The notes: generated by a model not told the origin, from the sequence alone. A stretch of 64,000 nucleotides of DNA from Linyphia triangularis (GCA_963978545.1 OZ021722.1:4096001-4160000), one strand, 5' to 3'. Positions 11,440 to 23,040 are shown, counted from the stretch's first letter. Program-made: numbers and translations.

Positions 11440-11960
11440 ATCCTAGGTAGTGCAGCTGTATTGGAGGAAACAGGGGAAGACTGGAAGATTGACTAGTCTG
11501 ACCGAGCATACTTCCAAAATACACGATTTTTCAACAACAAAAAAAACAAGTCAAAACCACCACATAGCTTTGTTTCTCATAAATACAATATCCCTAGTTT
11601 AAAACTGTACATCGGCGTATCAAAACCTTTTCTATATTTTATCCAGAATTGGGCGAGATTGGCTATTATTGTTTCCAACGACCGATTCACAACGTTCCAC
11701 ATCGGAATTGGCCTATGTCTGGCGAAATTGGCCAGCTTATCTATGCTACTAGGGAGCATTGAAATCAGACTTCAACTCGTTTCCTTGTCACTCACAAGCT
11801 GTGGAACGCTTATGTAGAGAGACAAGACAAAAAGTGGATGGCGGTGACGCAACACTTTTTTTTTTTTTTTTTTTAAAGTTCCATATTGCCCGACTTTTCT
11901 ATAAAAGTTTCCTTCAAAGTTCATCACTGGGATAGAATGCTCGAGAAAAAAGTGAACCAA
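11440..11960 (+). repeat. R6 repeat, degenerate copy
   Basis: It shares, in order, 'tcctaggtagtgcag', 'tccaaaatacacgattttt', 'gggcgagattggc', 'cacatcgg.attggcc' and 'gctact.gggagc' with the R6 copies at 54405-55090 and (inverted) 61170-61890. More diverged than those two. Confidence 0.65.
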
Positions 11961-12404
11961 ATGAATAATAGTATGTTTTTTTTTTTTGTTTTTTTTTTAA
12001 TGTAAGAAATAACATTAGCACCCATTTTACAGAAAAATCATTATTTCTTACAAAAAAAGTTACTTTTGAGTATTTTTAATTATTAATCTATGCTTTAAAA
12101 ATGCATAAAATAGTGTTTTCCTGTGTTATACCACCCTTTCACTACACATTGAAAACTATTGTCTTTCAAATTTATAACGTTTAAAATTTTTAAAAATTTA
12201 GAAAAAATAGTTATTTTTTGTATTTTCTTCAAACTTTGAGGTGAATGCGAGATCGGAAGATATTATTTTTTTACAGTTTTTCCTATCAAGATGTGTATCG
12301 ACTTTTTCACCTCATGCGTTCAAAAATAATTTTTTTTTTTTCGAACCACCCTACTACACAGGTATCAGTTGGGCCTGGTTTCCTGAAAGCAGTCCTTGTT
12401 TGAG

Positions 12405-13130
12405 CTAGGGGTGTGAAACATCGCACAACTTTCAATAACACTATAATACAGGTCAACTTATTTAAATATGTCTTGAAATGGTGTTATTTAGCTTTTTGAT
12501 ATATTCATCTAAATAAAACAGGCCAGTTCGGGGATGCTTTTAGCTAAAATTTATACCTGGACAAATAAAAAAACGCAAAAAAAATTCGAATTGGTTGGTA
12601 AACTTCTTGATAGTTCTTTCTTGTAAGTGAAACAGAAGATAAATAGTTTTTGGTCATTGATGTGCAATGCTTGAGGAAAGAGAACTCTGTGTCAGTCTTT
12701 TTTCAACTTTTCGCATTCGTTTTTTTTTATCACATTTCTATGGGAATATTGGAGATGGGGATGTTTTGAACACCTTAAGAGGCATTATCACAACGATTTC
12801 GATCGAAATTGTTAGAACCGTTGTTTTTTTAGAAATTACTAAAAAACATGACTTTTAAAATGGAAACTACCGTATGTGCATGCATAATTTTGACGAAAAT
12901 CTTAATGACTAATCTACTAAGCCGTACACCAAATTTGAACATCGCAGGTTACTTCGTTCGGGAGTTATGCTGACCACGTACACAGAGACACGCAGGCATT
13001 TTTTTTTTTTGACCACTTTTTTGAAATCAGGATGTTCCAAAATGCGGAGAGAAAAAAAAAAAACGAAAATATTTTTTTGACGGAAAATAGTACTTTGATT
13101 AATCTATGTATGGGTAATTGAAAGTAAAAA
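12405..13130 (+). repeat. R1 dispersed repeat, near complete
   Basis: One of the fullest R1 copies: head 'gagctaggggtgtgaaacat', middle 'ggggatgttttgaacacctt' and 'gcattatcacaacgatttc', tail 'gtatgggtaattgaaagta'. No conserved open frame. Confidence 0.85.
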
Positions 13131-13393
13131 AAGAAATGCCTATTGGGAGAACTTTCAAGGAGGAAACTTGTTAAGTTGGGATGTTGGGTATTTCTTACAC
13201 AAGAGCTACTTTAGGGTCATGCTGTGTTGGAACATTGTAAAGTAAAATTTTTTTAATTCAAAATGTTTCAATTTTCCTCAAATTTTTTCAATTTCAAATT
13301 GCATCGAATTTGCGTCTCGAATGGGAAAAAAACCTGCAAACACACGAACATTAAACCCTTTTTTTTATAATTATGTCTCGTTTTTTGGGAGTT

Positions 13394-13665
13394 TTAACCC
13401 TCTGACTGTCATGCACGTATATTACGTTATTTGATCCCCAGTTTTTCCAGCTATACACAACATTTTTAAATTTATAAATAAAATTTAAAATAAAATATTT
13501 TTAAAATATTTTTATTTGTATGATTATATATAACCTATCTAAAACAAAATAAATAATAAATAACTTTAAAAAATTATGTGTTTGAATTAGAATAATAATT
13601 TTAAAATTATTGCAGGGAAAATAACTGTAGAATTTTGCCCATTCCCATGACCGTCAGTGAGTTTT
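13394..13665. mobile_element. Possible degenerate MITE
   Basis: The left end ACCCTCTGACTGTCATG and the inverse of the right end, ACTCACTGACGGTCATG, agree at most positions. TTAA precedes the left end but the right flank has lost it. The interior is AT-rich. A decayed TTAA-targeting MITE is plausible but unproven. Confidence 0.35.
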
Positions 13666-13844
13666 CTTTTTCTAGCTCTTATCATGTTCGAGGTAAGTAA
13701 GTTACAATTAATGGATATTTTACACGAATAATCGTATCATAGCTCTCAATACAAAGAGACGTAAGCGATTAGCTTCTCATACTCATCTTTGTGTAGAGAG
13801 CAAAAATACGGGGGCTGTTTGAAAAGTCAGTGACTTTTAAATGA

Positions 13845-14306
13845 ACTAGGGGTGTGGTACATCGCGCATCTTTCAATTACACTATAATATTGGTAATTGC
13901 ATAAAAATGTATGGTGTTATTTACCATTTTCATATTTTCACTTATTTAAATGAAAATGGCCAGTTTGGCGATATTTATCGGCAATAATTTTTACATGGGC
14001 TGGGGGAAAAAACTCTAAGATGACGAAATTGGCGTTGTTAATCGATATTCTATTCCTTTAACGTTGTTATTCGATTCCTTTTTTGTTCGTGAAACAAAAA
14101 AAAATCAATCGTTGATGAGCGATGTTCGAAGACAGAGAGCTCTGTGTTTGAAGCACTCGTTTTTCAATTTTTTACGCGTTTATCGTATTTCTACGGAAAT
14201 TTCGGAGGTGGAGATTATTAAAACACCTTAAGAGGCATTATCACAGATATTTTAATCAAAATCGTTATAGCTGTTTTTTTGCAATTGCTGGAAAACATGA
14301 TTTTTT
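13845..14306 (+). repeat. R1 head, left of an insertion
   Basis: R1 from 'gaactaggggtgtggtacat' to 'gctggaaaacatgatttttt'. R1 resumes after 15988, so the 1.68-kb element between was inserted into it. Confidence 0.8.
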
Positions 14307-14629
14307 ACCCTGGGCCTTAAGCCCAAGGGTATTTGTTTTCGTTTTGTCAAAAGTGTCTTCTGTCTGCACTTTTCAAAGGCATGGAGAAAAAAAAACCCGC
14401 ATCAAACAACTTCAGCCGCTGCCGATGAAGCGGTTGGATGGTTCCCGATGGAGGAAGTTGGATGAACAAGTGTGCGGGTAACACTAAGCTGGTCGTACGT
14501 TGAAACTTTTCATTGTGCAAGTTCCATACTGACTGTTTTTTCATTGTGCAAGGACCAAACGGCACGCTGGTCGTATTGTTGAAACTTTTCATTGTGCATG
14601 GGGCAAACCGCACTACTCTCTGCATATCT

Positions 14630-15490
14630 GTTTATAATCAAGATAGCTGTGGCATGTTGGGTGTTGTAGTAGAGTTGAGCATGCTGGTGGTACCGAGTGT
14701 ACCGTCGGTTGTACCATTTCCTGTTTTGTCATTTTTCAAGATACCTATGGCATGTTGAATGTCCTAACACTCATCTGGAGGAGTTGACCATGTTGGTGAT
14801 ACCGAGTGTACCGTCGGTTGTACCATTTCCTGTTTTGTCATTTTTGTAAGTAGCTATAGCATGGTGGGTGTCGTTTGACTCGTCTTGAAATAATTATGAC
14901 GTTTGTGATACCGGATGTACCATCAGTGGTATCACATTCTGATGGTCATTTTTCAAGATACCTATGGCATGCTGGGTGTCCTTGGTCTCATCTTGAAGTA
15001 TTATGATTGTTGGTGGTACCGAGTGTACCGTCGGTGGTACCATTTCCGGTTTGCCATTTTTCAAGATACCCACCGCATATTTGATGTCTTGAGGAGTTGA
15101 GCATGCTGGTGGTACCGAGTACATCTTCGGTTGTATCAATTCCAGTTTTGTCATTTTTGTAAGTAGCTATAGCATGGTGGGTGTCGTTCGACTCGTCTTG
15201 AAAAAATTATGACGTTTGTGATACCGGATGTACCATCAATGGTATCACATTCTGTTGGTCATTATTCAAGATACCTATGGGATGTTGAGTGTCATTGGAC
15301 TAGTTATGAAGTATTATGAGCGTTGGTGATACCGAGTGTACCGTCAATGGTACCCTTTCCGGTTTGTAATTTTTCAAGATAGCTATGTCATGTTGCTAGT
15401 CGTTGGTCTCACCTTGAAGAATTTCGACCGTATCATGTGTGATACCATTTCCGGTTGGTCATTTTTCTAGTTAGCTATAGCATGTTAGGT
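14630..15490 (+). repeat. ~109-bp tandem repeat, about 8 units
   Basis: The motif 'gataccgagtgtaccgtcgg' or a close variant recurs near 14691, 14800, 14909, 15017, 15112, 15221 and 15330. Each copy is followed by 'gtaccatttcc.gtt.gtcat' and 'aagatacctatggcatgttg'. The short open frames across it are by-products. Confidence 0.9.
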
Positions 15491-15899
15491 ATCCCACTAT
15501 GCTATAGCCCAAGGGTATTGTTTCTAATTGGTCAAAACTGTGATAGGTGTGTCCGTCCTTACTTAATGCCCCACATGCTTGAATACAAAGAGATAGAGTA
15601 TGCTGATCTTGTTTAGTTGTATTGATGTTTTAAAAAACTCAAATAAAAAAAAATTGGATATTTATTTAATATTATATTTATCATTGATTTATTATAGTGT
15701 GTCCTACTCCATGTTATGCAAATTTGATAGTTATTGCTGTAACCGCAAATGTTGTAAAAGGTATATATACTGGATTGGATTGTGATGGGGAGGAAGGCTT
15801 CGTATTTGTAAACTTATGGTATCTTATTAAATTATATTTGTTCATGATTATGGGCTGGCTGTGTAATTTGTTTAGTCCTGAGTTTATTTTGGTGAGAAA

Positions 15900-15901
<2 letters not shown>

Positions 15902-15961
<60 letters not shown>
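15902..15961. repeat. (CA)n microsatellite
   Basis: About 30 uninterrupted CA units just inside the right terminus of the 14307-15988 element. Confidence 0.98.
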
Positions 15962-15964
<3 letters not shown>

Positions 15965-15988
15965 GGACTTGAATTTAAGGCCCAGGGT

Positions 15989-16290
15989 AAACTGTACATT
16001 GGCCCTATCGGTTACAATGTTTTTTCATGATTTCATCCTTATGCGCGTGCGCGATTTTAACGAAAACTTTAATGGTAAGTCCCACGGCTATTGGAAGAAA
16101 AAAAAACGCACGCAAAATTAAAGCATTGTAGGTGAATTTGTTCGGGAGGTTTTGCTAACCACGTACACAGGGATATTTTTTCTAGACCGCTATTTTGAAA
16201 TCAGGGTTATGTATCAGGGGGTAGAAATGTTTAAAAAAAAACAACTTTTTTTTAAAAGAAAAAAATTGCTTTCATTACCCTATGTTAACA
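15989..16290 (+). repeat. R1 tail, right of the insertion
   Basis: It continues R1 with 'ttttaacgaaaactttaatg', 'gtgaatttgttcgggaggtt' and 'ccacgtacacaggga', ending near 'accctatgttaac'. Confidence 0.7.
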
Positions 16291-16443
16291 TATGCCTAAA
16301 TGCAAATAATAAGATTATTTCTCAAAATAGACACTTGTTGCATTAATGATCTCGGGATTTGAAGAAAATCTATGTTAACCATACCATTCTTTCAAACTTT
16401 GAGAAGAGGAAAATTTCACAGTGACTAGGATCAGAAGAGATTT

Positions 16444-16613
16444 GGTTGGTTGTTTTCAGATTATCTGGCGCCGTCAGCAATAATGCGCCGAAACATTCGT
16501 CATTAGACAAGCCAACATACATTTACAAACACCCATGCTTAACACGGGACTCGGAACCCGCAACCTCGCGGTCTAGAAGCTAGCACGCTAACCACTATAC
16601 CGTTTGGTCGGCT
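16444..16613 (-). mobile_element. SINE-A, internally deleted
   Basis: SINE-A on the minus strand lacking the 'cacgagggct' segment of other copies. The B-box side is slightly altered ('gggactcggaacccg'). I see no convincing target-site duplication. Confidence 0.85.
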
Positions 16614-17739
16614 AAATTGTGCTTGGATTTGCCTAAACAATTTTTTTTAATTTTTTTTTTTTTAATGTTTACGCCAACCCGATTTTGGCCAAATGTCAGA
16701 CATCTTGCTGATAGCTTTTTTATACCTAAATATTCCTGCATGTCATTGAATACATTTTTCATTTAAGACGCTTACCTTTCTATTAATCGTACCTGCTTGT
16801 CTTCTAACGCAGTATCGTGGATTTGTGACCATTTCTTCAGTCGTTACCTTAACTGTATGTGTGCAAGCCGCTCTGCAGTGCTCGTACAGCCACAATGAAA
16901 TTCAGTAAACCACTTATAAACCACATAACATTTAAGAAGTTTTTTTCATTTTCGTTCATTGTTCTTTCACGTAAAATGCATCTTTTATTATCGCCTACAA
17001 TCAAAACAAACACGTTGTCCTATCTGGTTTAGAGTCAACAATTGCTTGATGGTTGGTTGGTTGATTGAACTCCCGGCTGGGAGTGGAAAAGGACTTTGTG
17101 AATTAGCACCTGCCCCCACGTGCATATGTGAGAGAACCACTTCCTTGGAACAGGTTGAGGTAAAAAAAAAAGGAGGTTGTCAAATCATATCGGTGCAGAA
17201 GAAATTTAGTGATGTTGCTATTTCAATGCTTTCTCCGGGTGAGGACGTTGACACACACGTCGAGTTCACGTGGATGTTACCACACACTTGCTTGAAATAT
17301 CGTCTGAAAATTAGACTAGTGTTGCCACAGGTAATAATAAAATAATAAAGTAAACACATAATAATAAGAATGCGATCGGAGCGCTACTTTTTCTGAAGTC
17401 ATTTTTTTTAACACGTTCGCTGCCGATCACGAGATAGCGCGTGATGACTTGTTACTTCTTAGTAGTCTGTCCTGATCAGACTGCACCCCCGATCGGAATT
17501 TCCGTTCATGCTGGAATTAACTGAAGTAACAAAATAATATTTGTCATGCAACATAAATATCAGATACATTTTGTCTTCCTCCATAAAGTTAGTTGGAAGC
17601 CTGTGTTTTTAAAACACAGTTTCATGTAATTCCAGCGTTAATATGGAAAACAAAAATAAGTGTTTTTTTATTTTATTTTTTTTTAATCGTATTTCCATGG
17701 TTGTATTATGTACTTAATTTAAAATACATTTTTACTTAA
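16614..17739. other. Spacer without a convincing gene
   Basis: A 128-codon frame at 16959-17345 begins with TTG; its first ATG is at 17049, leaving 98 codons with no motif. Around 17406 'TTAACACGTTCGCTGCCG' looks like the start of a TTAA-type element, but no matching inverse end is visible. Confidence 0.35.
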
Positions 17740-17925
17740 ACATTAGTTGGTAGGTTTGTATGCCAAACGACCTCTTTTTAAGGGACGGCTAATCAGGCCG
17801 GGATCTTCAGCTTAACGTGGATTCCGAACCACAACGAACATCCATGCCTGACCCGAGAATTGGACCCGGCACCTTAGGCATGCGTGGCCAGAGCTCTAAC
17901 CACACAGCCATCAGGTGGACACTTA
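17740..17925 (-). mobile_element. SINE-B (tRNA-derived)
   Basis: On the minus strand: 'ctgatggctgtgtggttaga' (A-box region), 'gtgccgggtccaattctcgg' (B-box region), 'ggcatggatgttcgttgtgg', 'cacgttaagctgaagatccc'. This is the same architecture as the copies at 37445 and 37825. Confidence 0.85.
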
Positions 17926-18294
17926 TAAACACTAAAATAAATTTTGCACATATGATAAAAAAAATGTTAAAAAAAAAATAATGAAAACATTAAAACAGTT
18001 TTTACATTATTTGCATCTAATCTGGCATGTTTGTCGGAGTCTTCTGAAAATGTGGTTTCAGCTTTTCTAACAATGCCTCAAATGTGCCAATGGGCATGCC
18101 GCAAAAAAAGCTATAGAACAAGCTGAGATTTGAAAGAACTAACACCGACCTGAGTTTGGTCAACCCTGTGGTGGAACAATGATGTAACTGTAAAATTTGT
18201 CAAAACGGAGTTAAGCTCTCTATTGTGTCAAAGAATATCTATCGCATCGAAGAGAACAAAGACTTAACAGTAACAATTTATTGTAATATTATTT

Positions 18295-18498
18295 TAGACT
18301 GAGAGGCAACAACTGCAAGTTTATGCACCTCACGCATCATTCTGATTATCTTTTATAGAATGTAGAGAATTGTTAAGTAGATCATCAATCCACACTGGTC
18401 TGCTGGGACAAAAATGACCGAAACTTTTCTAAAATCGACTTTGAATGAGTTCAACTAAATTCCGATTTCCTAATATGTCATAACTTCCCAAAAATGAA
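18295..18498 (+). repeat. R3 MITE, left-arm fragment
   Basis: It starts TAGACTGAGAGGC like an R3 end and follows R3 through 'cactggtctgc', 'atgaccgaaac' and 'aatatgtcataactt' before breaking off just before the R1 tail that hosts the next R3 copy. Confidence 0.7.
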
Positions 18499-18529
18499 AA
18501 AAAAAATTCCACAAGCAATATTTTCATTA

Positions 18530-19160
18530 TCGTCCGAGAGGAGACTGCAATTTTTGGATCCCATCGAACATCATTCTGAATTTTTTATAGAAATTGGAGA
18601 AAAGTTAGTAGATTACGAATCCACTGGTCTGCCGTGGCAAAAATGGCCGAAACTGATCAATAATCGACTTGGAATGAGTTGAACTAAAATCCGATTGCCA
18701 AATAGGTCGTAACTTGCCAAAAATTGAACAAACTTTTTCGTCTGGTAAACCACTGCATTTTGATTTTCAATGAGAAAAAGCGCAAACGATTTCTGATCTT
18801 GGCTCGGAAAACTTATATCTTTTAAAAGTAAGCCAAATTGGCGACATCAGTTACGTAATATTTTTTGCTAACTTGGCTCCCTTTTAATAGATGCAAGTAG
18901 ACCGTCGCCAGATATCTGAATCGCCTGCAACCTTCTTAATTGAAAATTAAAGAGTGAGGGTTACCAAATTAAAAAAAAATGCTCAGTATTTGGCAATTGG
19001 ATTTAGTTCAACTTATTAAAAATCGTTTTTTGACCAGTTTCGGCCATTTTTGCCACGGCAGACCAGTGGATTCGTAATCTACTCACTTTTCTCTAATTTG
19101 TGTAAAAAATTCAGAATGATGTTCGATGGGGTCCAAAAATTGCAGTCGCCTCTCAGTCTA
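18530..19160. mobile_element. R3 foldback MITE, copy A
   Basis: It begins TCGTCCGAGAGGAGACTGCA and ends in the inverse 'tgcagtcgcctctcagtcta'; the arms match for about 200 bp. TTA is present on both sides (18527-18529, 19161-19163), and the flanks together rebuild an R1 tail ('ttttcatta...cctaatgttt...gggtaattgaaagt'). The three-base TTA duplication suits a PIF/Harbinger-type MITE. Non-coding. Confidence 0.85.
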
Positions 19161-19199
19161 TTACCTAATGTTTAAATATGGGTAATTGAAAGTGAACAA

Positions 19200-19600
19200 C
19201 GACATTCAATTACCGCTTTTCATCGTCAGTCGATTCAACCCAAAACAAGACCCGTAATCCCCACACACGTCACAGTCCAGCGAATCCTCCAGCATTTCCG
19301 CATTTTCGGTCGTGCGTCTTTAATTCCGGTCGGGAAACATGTGACCATAATTGCCATCAGATATTAATCACCGTTCCCTTAATTGGAGTCACTCTGAGAT
19401 TTGTGGGTTAAACGCCTGTCAACTAAAAGAAAGTGGTTACGATCTATAAAACGCGCTCATTTTGTGAGTGATTATTTTGGCTTAAATAGTCATCGGGAGA
19501 ACACTTGTTCAGATTAGCTTGACTCGACTAATTAAATTGATTTCTCAATTGCTCAATTTCATGCTCTACTGTACTTGGAGTAAAGGTTAATGTAAGTTTA
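19200..19600 (+). promoter_or_regulatory. Possible TATA promoter and 5' UTR exon
   Basis: This stretch is repeat-free and unusually rich in CpG for the window. TATAAA lies at 19445-19450 ('gatctataaaacgcgctc'), and a perfect donor GTAAGT at 19592-19597 follows about 115 bp after the expected start site. The only ATG between (19561) runs into a stop after 9 codons, so any exon here would be 5' UTR. No downstream exon was identified. Confidence 0.3.
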
Positions 19601-20179
19601 GAGTTGCATGGTTAATCGAAGACAGAGCAAGATGCCATCTAAAATTATCGACATATCACCATGTATAACATACCATCATATCCTCTTGAGACCCCGCTCT
19701 TACATTTAAATGCACATCGGATTTTAGGCACATAATTTTTTACTGCATGAAATAGCCGTCCTACAGCCGCTGATAGTTCCACCGATTGTGACGAAGTAGA
19801 GCCTGTAAAGAAACGGCAAAAAACAGTCCCTCTACCAGTAGAGAAGTCTACCAGTAGAGGCGTCACGAAAAGTTGGTGCCAGCAATGGACACTAAGACCC
19901 ACGTAGTCGGATGTCTGGATGTTCAGCGGGAACAAATTTTTTTTTTTTTTTTGCACTAACTGTAAAGTATTTTTATGTATCACGTCCTCACGAAATTGTT
20001 TTGCAGCCTTTCATGATTAAATTTCACATCTGAACAATTAAATTTCAGAATTTTTGAAAGCTTAAGGAGATAGTCATTTTTTGTCCCATCTTTATAGTTG
20101 AACCCCAATAACTTTAAAAGTACGTTACATATAGACCCAAAAGAATAAAATACATAAGAATTAGCTTTAAATCATGTTT
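19601..20179. other. Unassigned spacer
   Basis: It holds a 112-codon minus-strand open frame (19645-19983) with GC near neighbours' maximum but no motif I recognise, and a short direct repeat 'tctaccagtagag' at about 19830-19860. Coding status undecided. Confidence 0.3.
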
Positions 20180-20840
20180 CAAACAGTTGTGGGTCTCAGG
20201 AGGATATTGTGTATACTAATTCTCGGAGGTGTTTTACTTTTGTTCATACTACCTAAAAGAAATGTATAATTAATAATATAACCCATAAAAACAATGTTTT
20301 TATTACAAAACTCTTTATATGCATTGAGATTTTTTGTATTCATTAACAATGCCCCGATTCTGTAAACAGCGTGTTGTACTTGTTTGCACCTAATTTTAAA
20401 TATCAAAAACATTTCTATCAGCAAAATGTGCGGCAAACTACGTTTTAAAATTTATTTATTAGAAATTAACTTGAATTTATGCCCTCACATGCAAATATCT
20501 TTAATTTATTCTGACGAAAACAATTTTATTGTTTATTTAGTAAAAACAATTTGGCAACAGGGAAGAGTTTCTTCAACGGTCGGTTAAATGCTATGTTAGC
20601 GCTATTGAATGACCGCAAGTTAGTTTATTAGTAGCCCCCGTAAAAGCGACCTTTTAAGGTCAGTGACAGCCCCAAAATTTGATAGAATGCATTGTCATCG
20701 AATCCGTCTGCTAAGTTTCAGACCGATTGGATGACGGCAAGGAGGTTAATTTAGTCTCCGCAGATTCGTTCATCATCGACATACTCAGCTACACACCCAC
20801 ATACACTCAAAATCGAAGTTAATATAAAGGATTTAAAAAT
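20180..20840 (+). repeat. R2 dispersed repeat, complete copy
   Basis: Uninterrupted R2: 'cccataaaaacaatgttttt', 'ctctttatatgcattgag', 'catttctatcagcaaaatgt', 'gcggcaaactacg', 'caacagggaagagtttcttc', 'cagccccaaaatttgatag', 'tttcagaccgattggatgac', ending 'aaaatcgaagttaatataaa'. No shared open frame between copies. Confidence 0.85.
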
Positions 20841-20859
20841 AGAACTCCTCCGAGAAATA

Positions 20860-22160
20860 GTATATACAAGAGGATGATAACTTACCCCTGGTGATGTGTA
20901 AGTTTCACCTTACAATTACATATTGCAGTTGTACTGTAAAACAATACTTCATAAAAAGTTTTCATCGTTCTACGATTATAACTTCGTGAAAATTCAAAAA
21001 AGTTGAGCTTTGGTTGTAAAAAAAAAAGTGCACTTTGAGAGGTTTTTAAATCAAAAATTAACTTAAAGGGATATTGCTATTTCAGACACATATAAAGGAA
21101 TATAAGACTTCTTCATAGATAAAATTAAAAGAAAAATTCAAAAAAGTAAACTTTGAAATTAAGAAAAAATGGTAAAACTGGAAAAAATTTATGAAAATTA
21201 CTTTTTTTTTCAAAAGAATTCATTTCTTAAAAAAAAAAATGTTGATCTATGATACTGTAATTTAATCCTGAAGTTATGTTAAAGTACAGAGCTCCACTCA
21301 TAAAAAAATTCTGCAGTGACAACTTCCCACGTAAAAATTCTAAATTTTAAGTTTTTTTTAGATGAAAAAAACATGCACATTAAGCAAATTTTAAATGACG
21401 AAGTTTACTTATCATGATCTCGAAATTTTGGTCTTATATAAAGGTTTCGATGGCCAAAATTATAATAAAAAATTTAAAAGGCAAACTTTGAAAAAAAAAT
21501 TAATATATATATATTTTTTAATTTTAATTTAAAAATATTTAACAAAATAAGTATTTACACTAGAATTCTAAGGATTTTGTGATTTAGGACCCATGTATAA
21601 ACATATAAATCCTCTTCATGGCGACTGTAAAAAAAACTGAAAAACTAAACTTTGAAAAAATAATAAATGATTTAATAAATATGATTTAAAATAAACTTTT
21701 TTTTTAAAAAGAAAACTAATTGTTTGAAGTTTCTATAATTTCGGCCTAGAATTATACTACAATACACTATTTAACTAAAACAATTTTCGACATTTTACAT
21801 GCAAATTTCTCTCGTGAAAAATAAAAAATTTTAAACTTGGTTGTGATAACAAATGTAGATTAAACGAATGATAAGTAAAAAATTCAAGATTTTGCCATTT
21901 CGAGCCGATACAAACTTCTTAATTGCTGAAATCATAACATTTATTGAAAAAGTAAACTTTGAGGAAATTAATTTTTTAATATTTATCTTAAATTATCAAA
22001 ATAAAAAAAAATTAAAAAAAATAAAATATATATATATTGCTCCAATATTCTATTATTTAGGCTTTTAGGTTACTTCATTCAAATATGTACAGCATTTTAC
22101 AATAACTTTTCTCATGAAAAATAAAATAATAATTAAATTTAGTTATAAAAAAAAAATCAT
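20860..22160. repeat. Decayed AT-rich repeat array
   Basis: The phrase 'aaactttgaaaaaa' or a close variant recurs at about 21151, 21483, 21649 and 21952, and 'ttggttgt.a.aa' at 21009 and 21837, with variable spacing. This suggests a very old tandem or nested array. No open frame is credible. Confidence 0.45.
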
Positions 22161-22552
22161 TGTCTTTCTGAACCTAAAACAAAAATATTATTTCTCATTT
22201 CTTCCAATTTCACTTTTTGAGTTATAATGAAGTATATAACAACAGCGATTTTGATCAAAATTGCTAAAGCTGTATTTCTGAAATGGCAGAAAAACTCCAA
22301 TTTTATAATGGCAGCTAACTATCTTATCCTCGTGCCCTATTTTGACGAAAACCTTAATGACAGATCCCTTGACCATCTCAATCCGTTTGGGAGTTAATCT
22401 AACCACAGATAGTCACACAGATGGAATCACAGAAATTTCTTCTAGACCACTTATTTGCACTCAGAACGTTTGAAAATGTGTAAAAAACCCATAAAAGACA
22501 TTCGATTTTTATTTTATTTTTTAAATAAATACGATACTTTCATTAACCTATA

Positions 22553-23007
22553 CAGTAGAATCGCGATTAACCGACCTAATTCGGAGGTCGGTTAAGCGAA
22601 AATTCCGGATAAAAGAGAATTGTAAAAAATTATAAAAAGTAAATGATTTTCGTTTATTGAATACAGGACTTTTAATGGTTTTTTTATGACATAATTGTTG
22701 GAAATGAGTTTTTGTTGCAATAATATTGATAATCTTTGTTTCGCTGCTCTATCCCGGAGTCTTTTTGGAGGTAATAGTTCAGTTTGATCTGCATCCGAAA
22801 GTTGTTCAAACCATGTCAGTTCTTTAGAAAAACAGTCAAAAGCCTCACCATTACTTATGTAACTTTAGAGCGAGGGAAAAGATTTTCGGTTTAAAAAGGA
22901 ACAAATGATTTATCACTCATTTGGGAGATTTTTGATGTCGACTAAAATGATTCTCGGTTAACAGAGAGTTCCGGATAAAGGAGGGACGGTTAATCGAGGT
23001 TCTACTG
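22553..23007. mobile_element. pogo/Tigger-type element, internally deleted
   Basis: The ends are CAGTAGAATCGCGATTAACC at the left and the inverse, GGTTAATCGAGGTTCTACTG, at the right, flanked by TA on both sides. The CAGTAGAACCTCGATTAACC-like terminus is typical of pogo/Tigger elements. It retains the last part of a transposase on the minus strand and sits in an R1 tail. Confidence 0.9.
22590..22858 (-). pseudogene. Tigger/pogo transposase C-terminus, relic
   Basis: The minus strand reads EAFDCFSKELTWFEQLSDAD followed by an LPPKRLRDRAAKQR block and LLQQKL, which resembles the conserved C-terminal tail of Tigger (DDE, jerky-like) transposases: an EAF....W.EQQ.D block, then a K+.RD.AA.+R block. 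The HTH and DDE domains are absent, so it cannot be functional. It lies inside matching pogo-type termini, which supports the identification. Confidence 0.7.
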
Positions 23008-23040
23008 TATTACTTTTAGGGTAATTGAAAGTAAAAAAAA

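Larger units (their letters stand above)
10035..12354. mobile_element. DNA transposon relic, long TIRs starting GTAGGGTGGTTCG
   Basis: The ends are exact inverses for 13 bp (GTAGGGTGGTTCG / CGAACCACCCTAC) and similar for about 320 bp, through the shared 'cctcatgcgtt', 'gatgtgtatc', 'gcattcacctcaaa' and 'ccctttcactacacat'. TA at each border may be the target duplication. The interior holds a decayed coding region (11100-11420) and an R6 copy. I do not name the superfamily. Confidence 0.85.
14307..15988. mobile_element. TIR element inserted in R1, filled with 109-bp repeats
   Basis: The termini are ACCCTGGGCCTTAA at the left and its exact inverse TTAAGGCCCAGGGT at the right, with TA at both edges. 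A second 'CCCAAGGGTATT' block occurs subterminally near 14331 and 15508. There is no transposase frame; the body is tandem repeat plus unique AT-rich sequence plus (CA)n. R1 flanks it on both sides. Confidence 0.8.
22235..23040 (+). repeat. R1 fragment split by a pogo element
   Basis: R1 middle and tail ('cagcgattttgatcaaaatt', 'ttttgacgaaaaccttaatg', 'cattaaccta') continue after 23009 with 'ttagggtaattgaaagtaaa'. Confidence 0.8.

Noticed and set aside
15697..15972. 91-codon frame ending in Thr-His repeats
   Set aside because: It runs into the (CA)n tract; no supporting motif.
16959..17345. 128-codon plus-strand open frame
   Set aside because: It opens with TTG; the first ATG leaves 98 codons without motif, homology or exon context.
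17408..17645. TTAA-type MITE starting CACGTTCGCTGCCG
   Set aside because: No inverse terminus is found at the candidate right TTAA.
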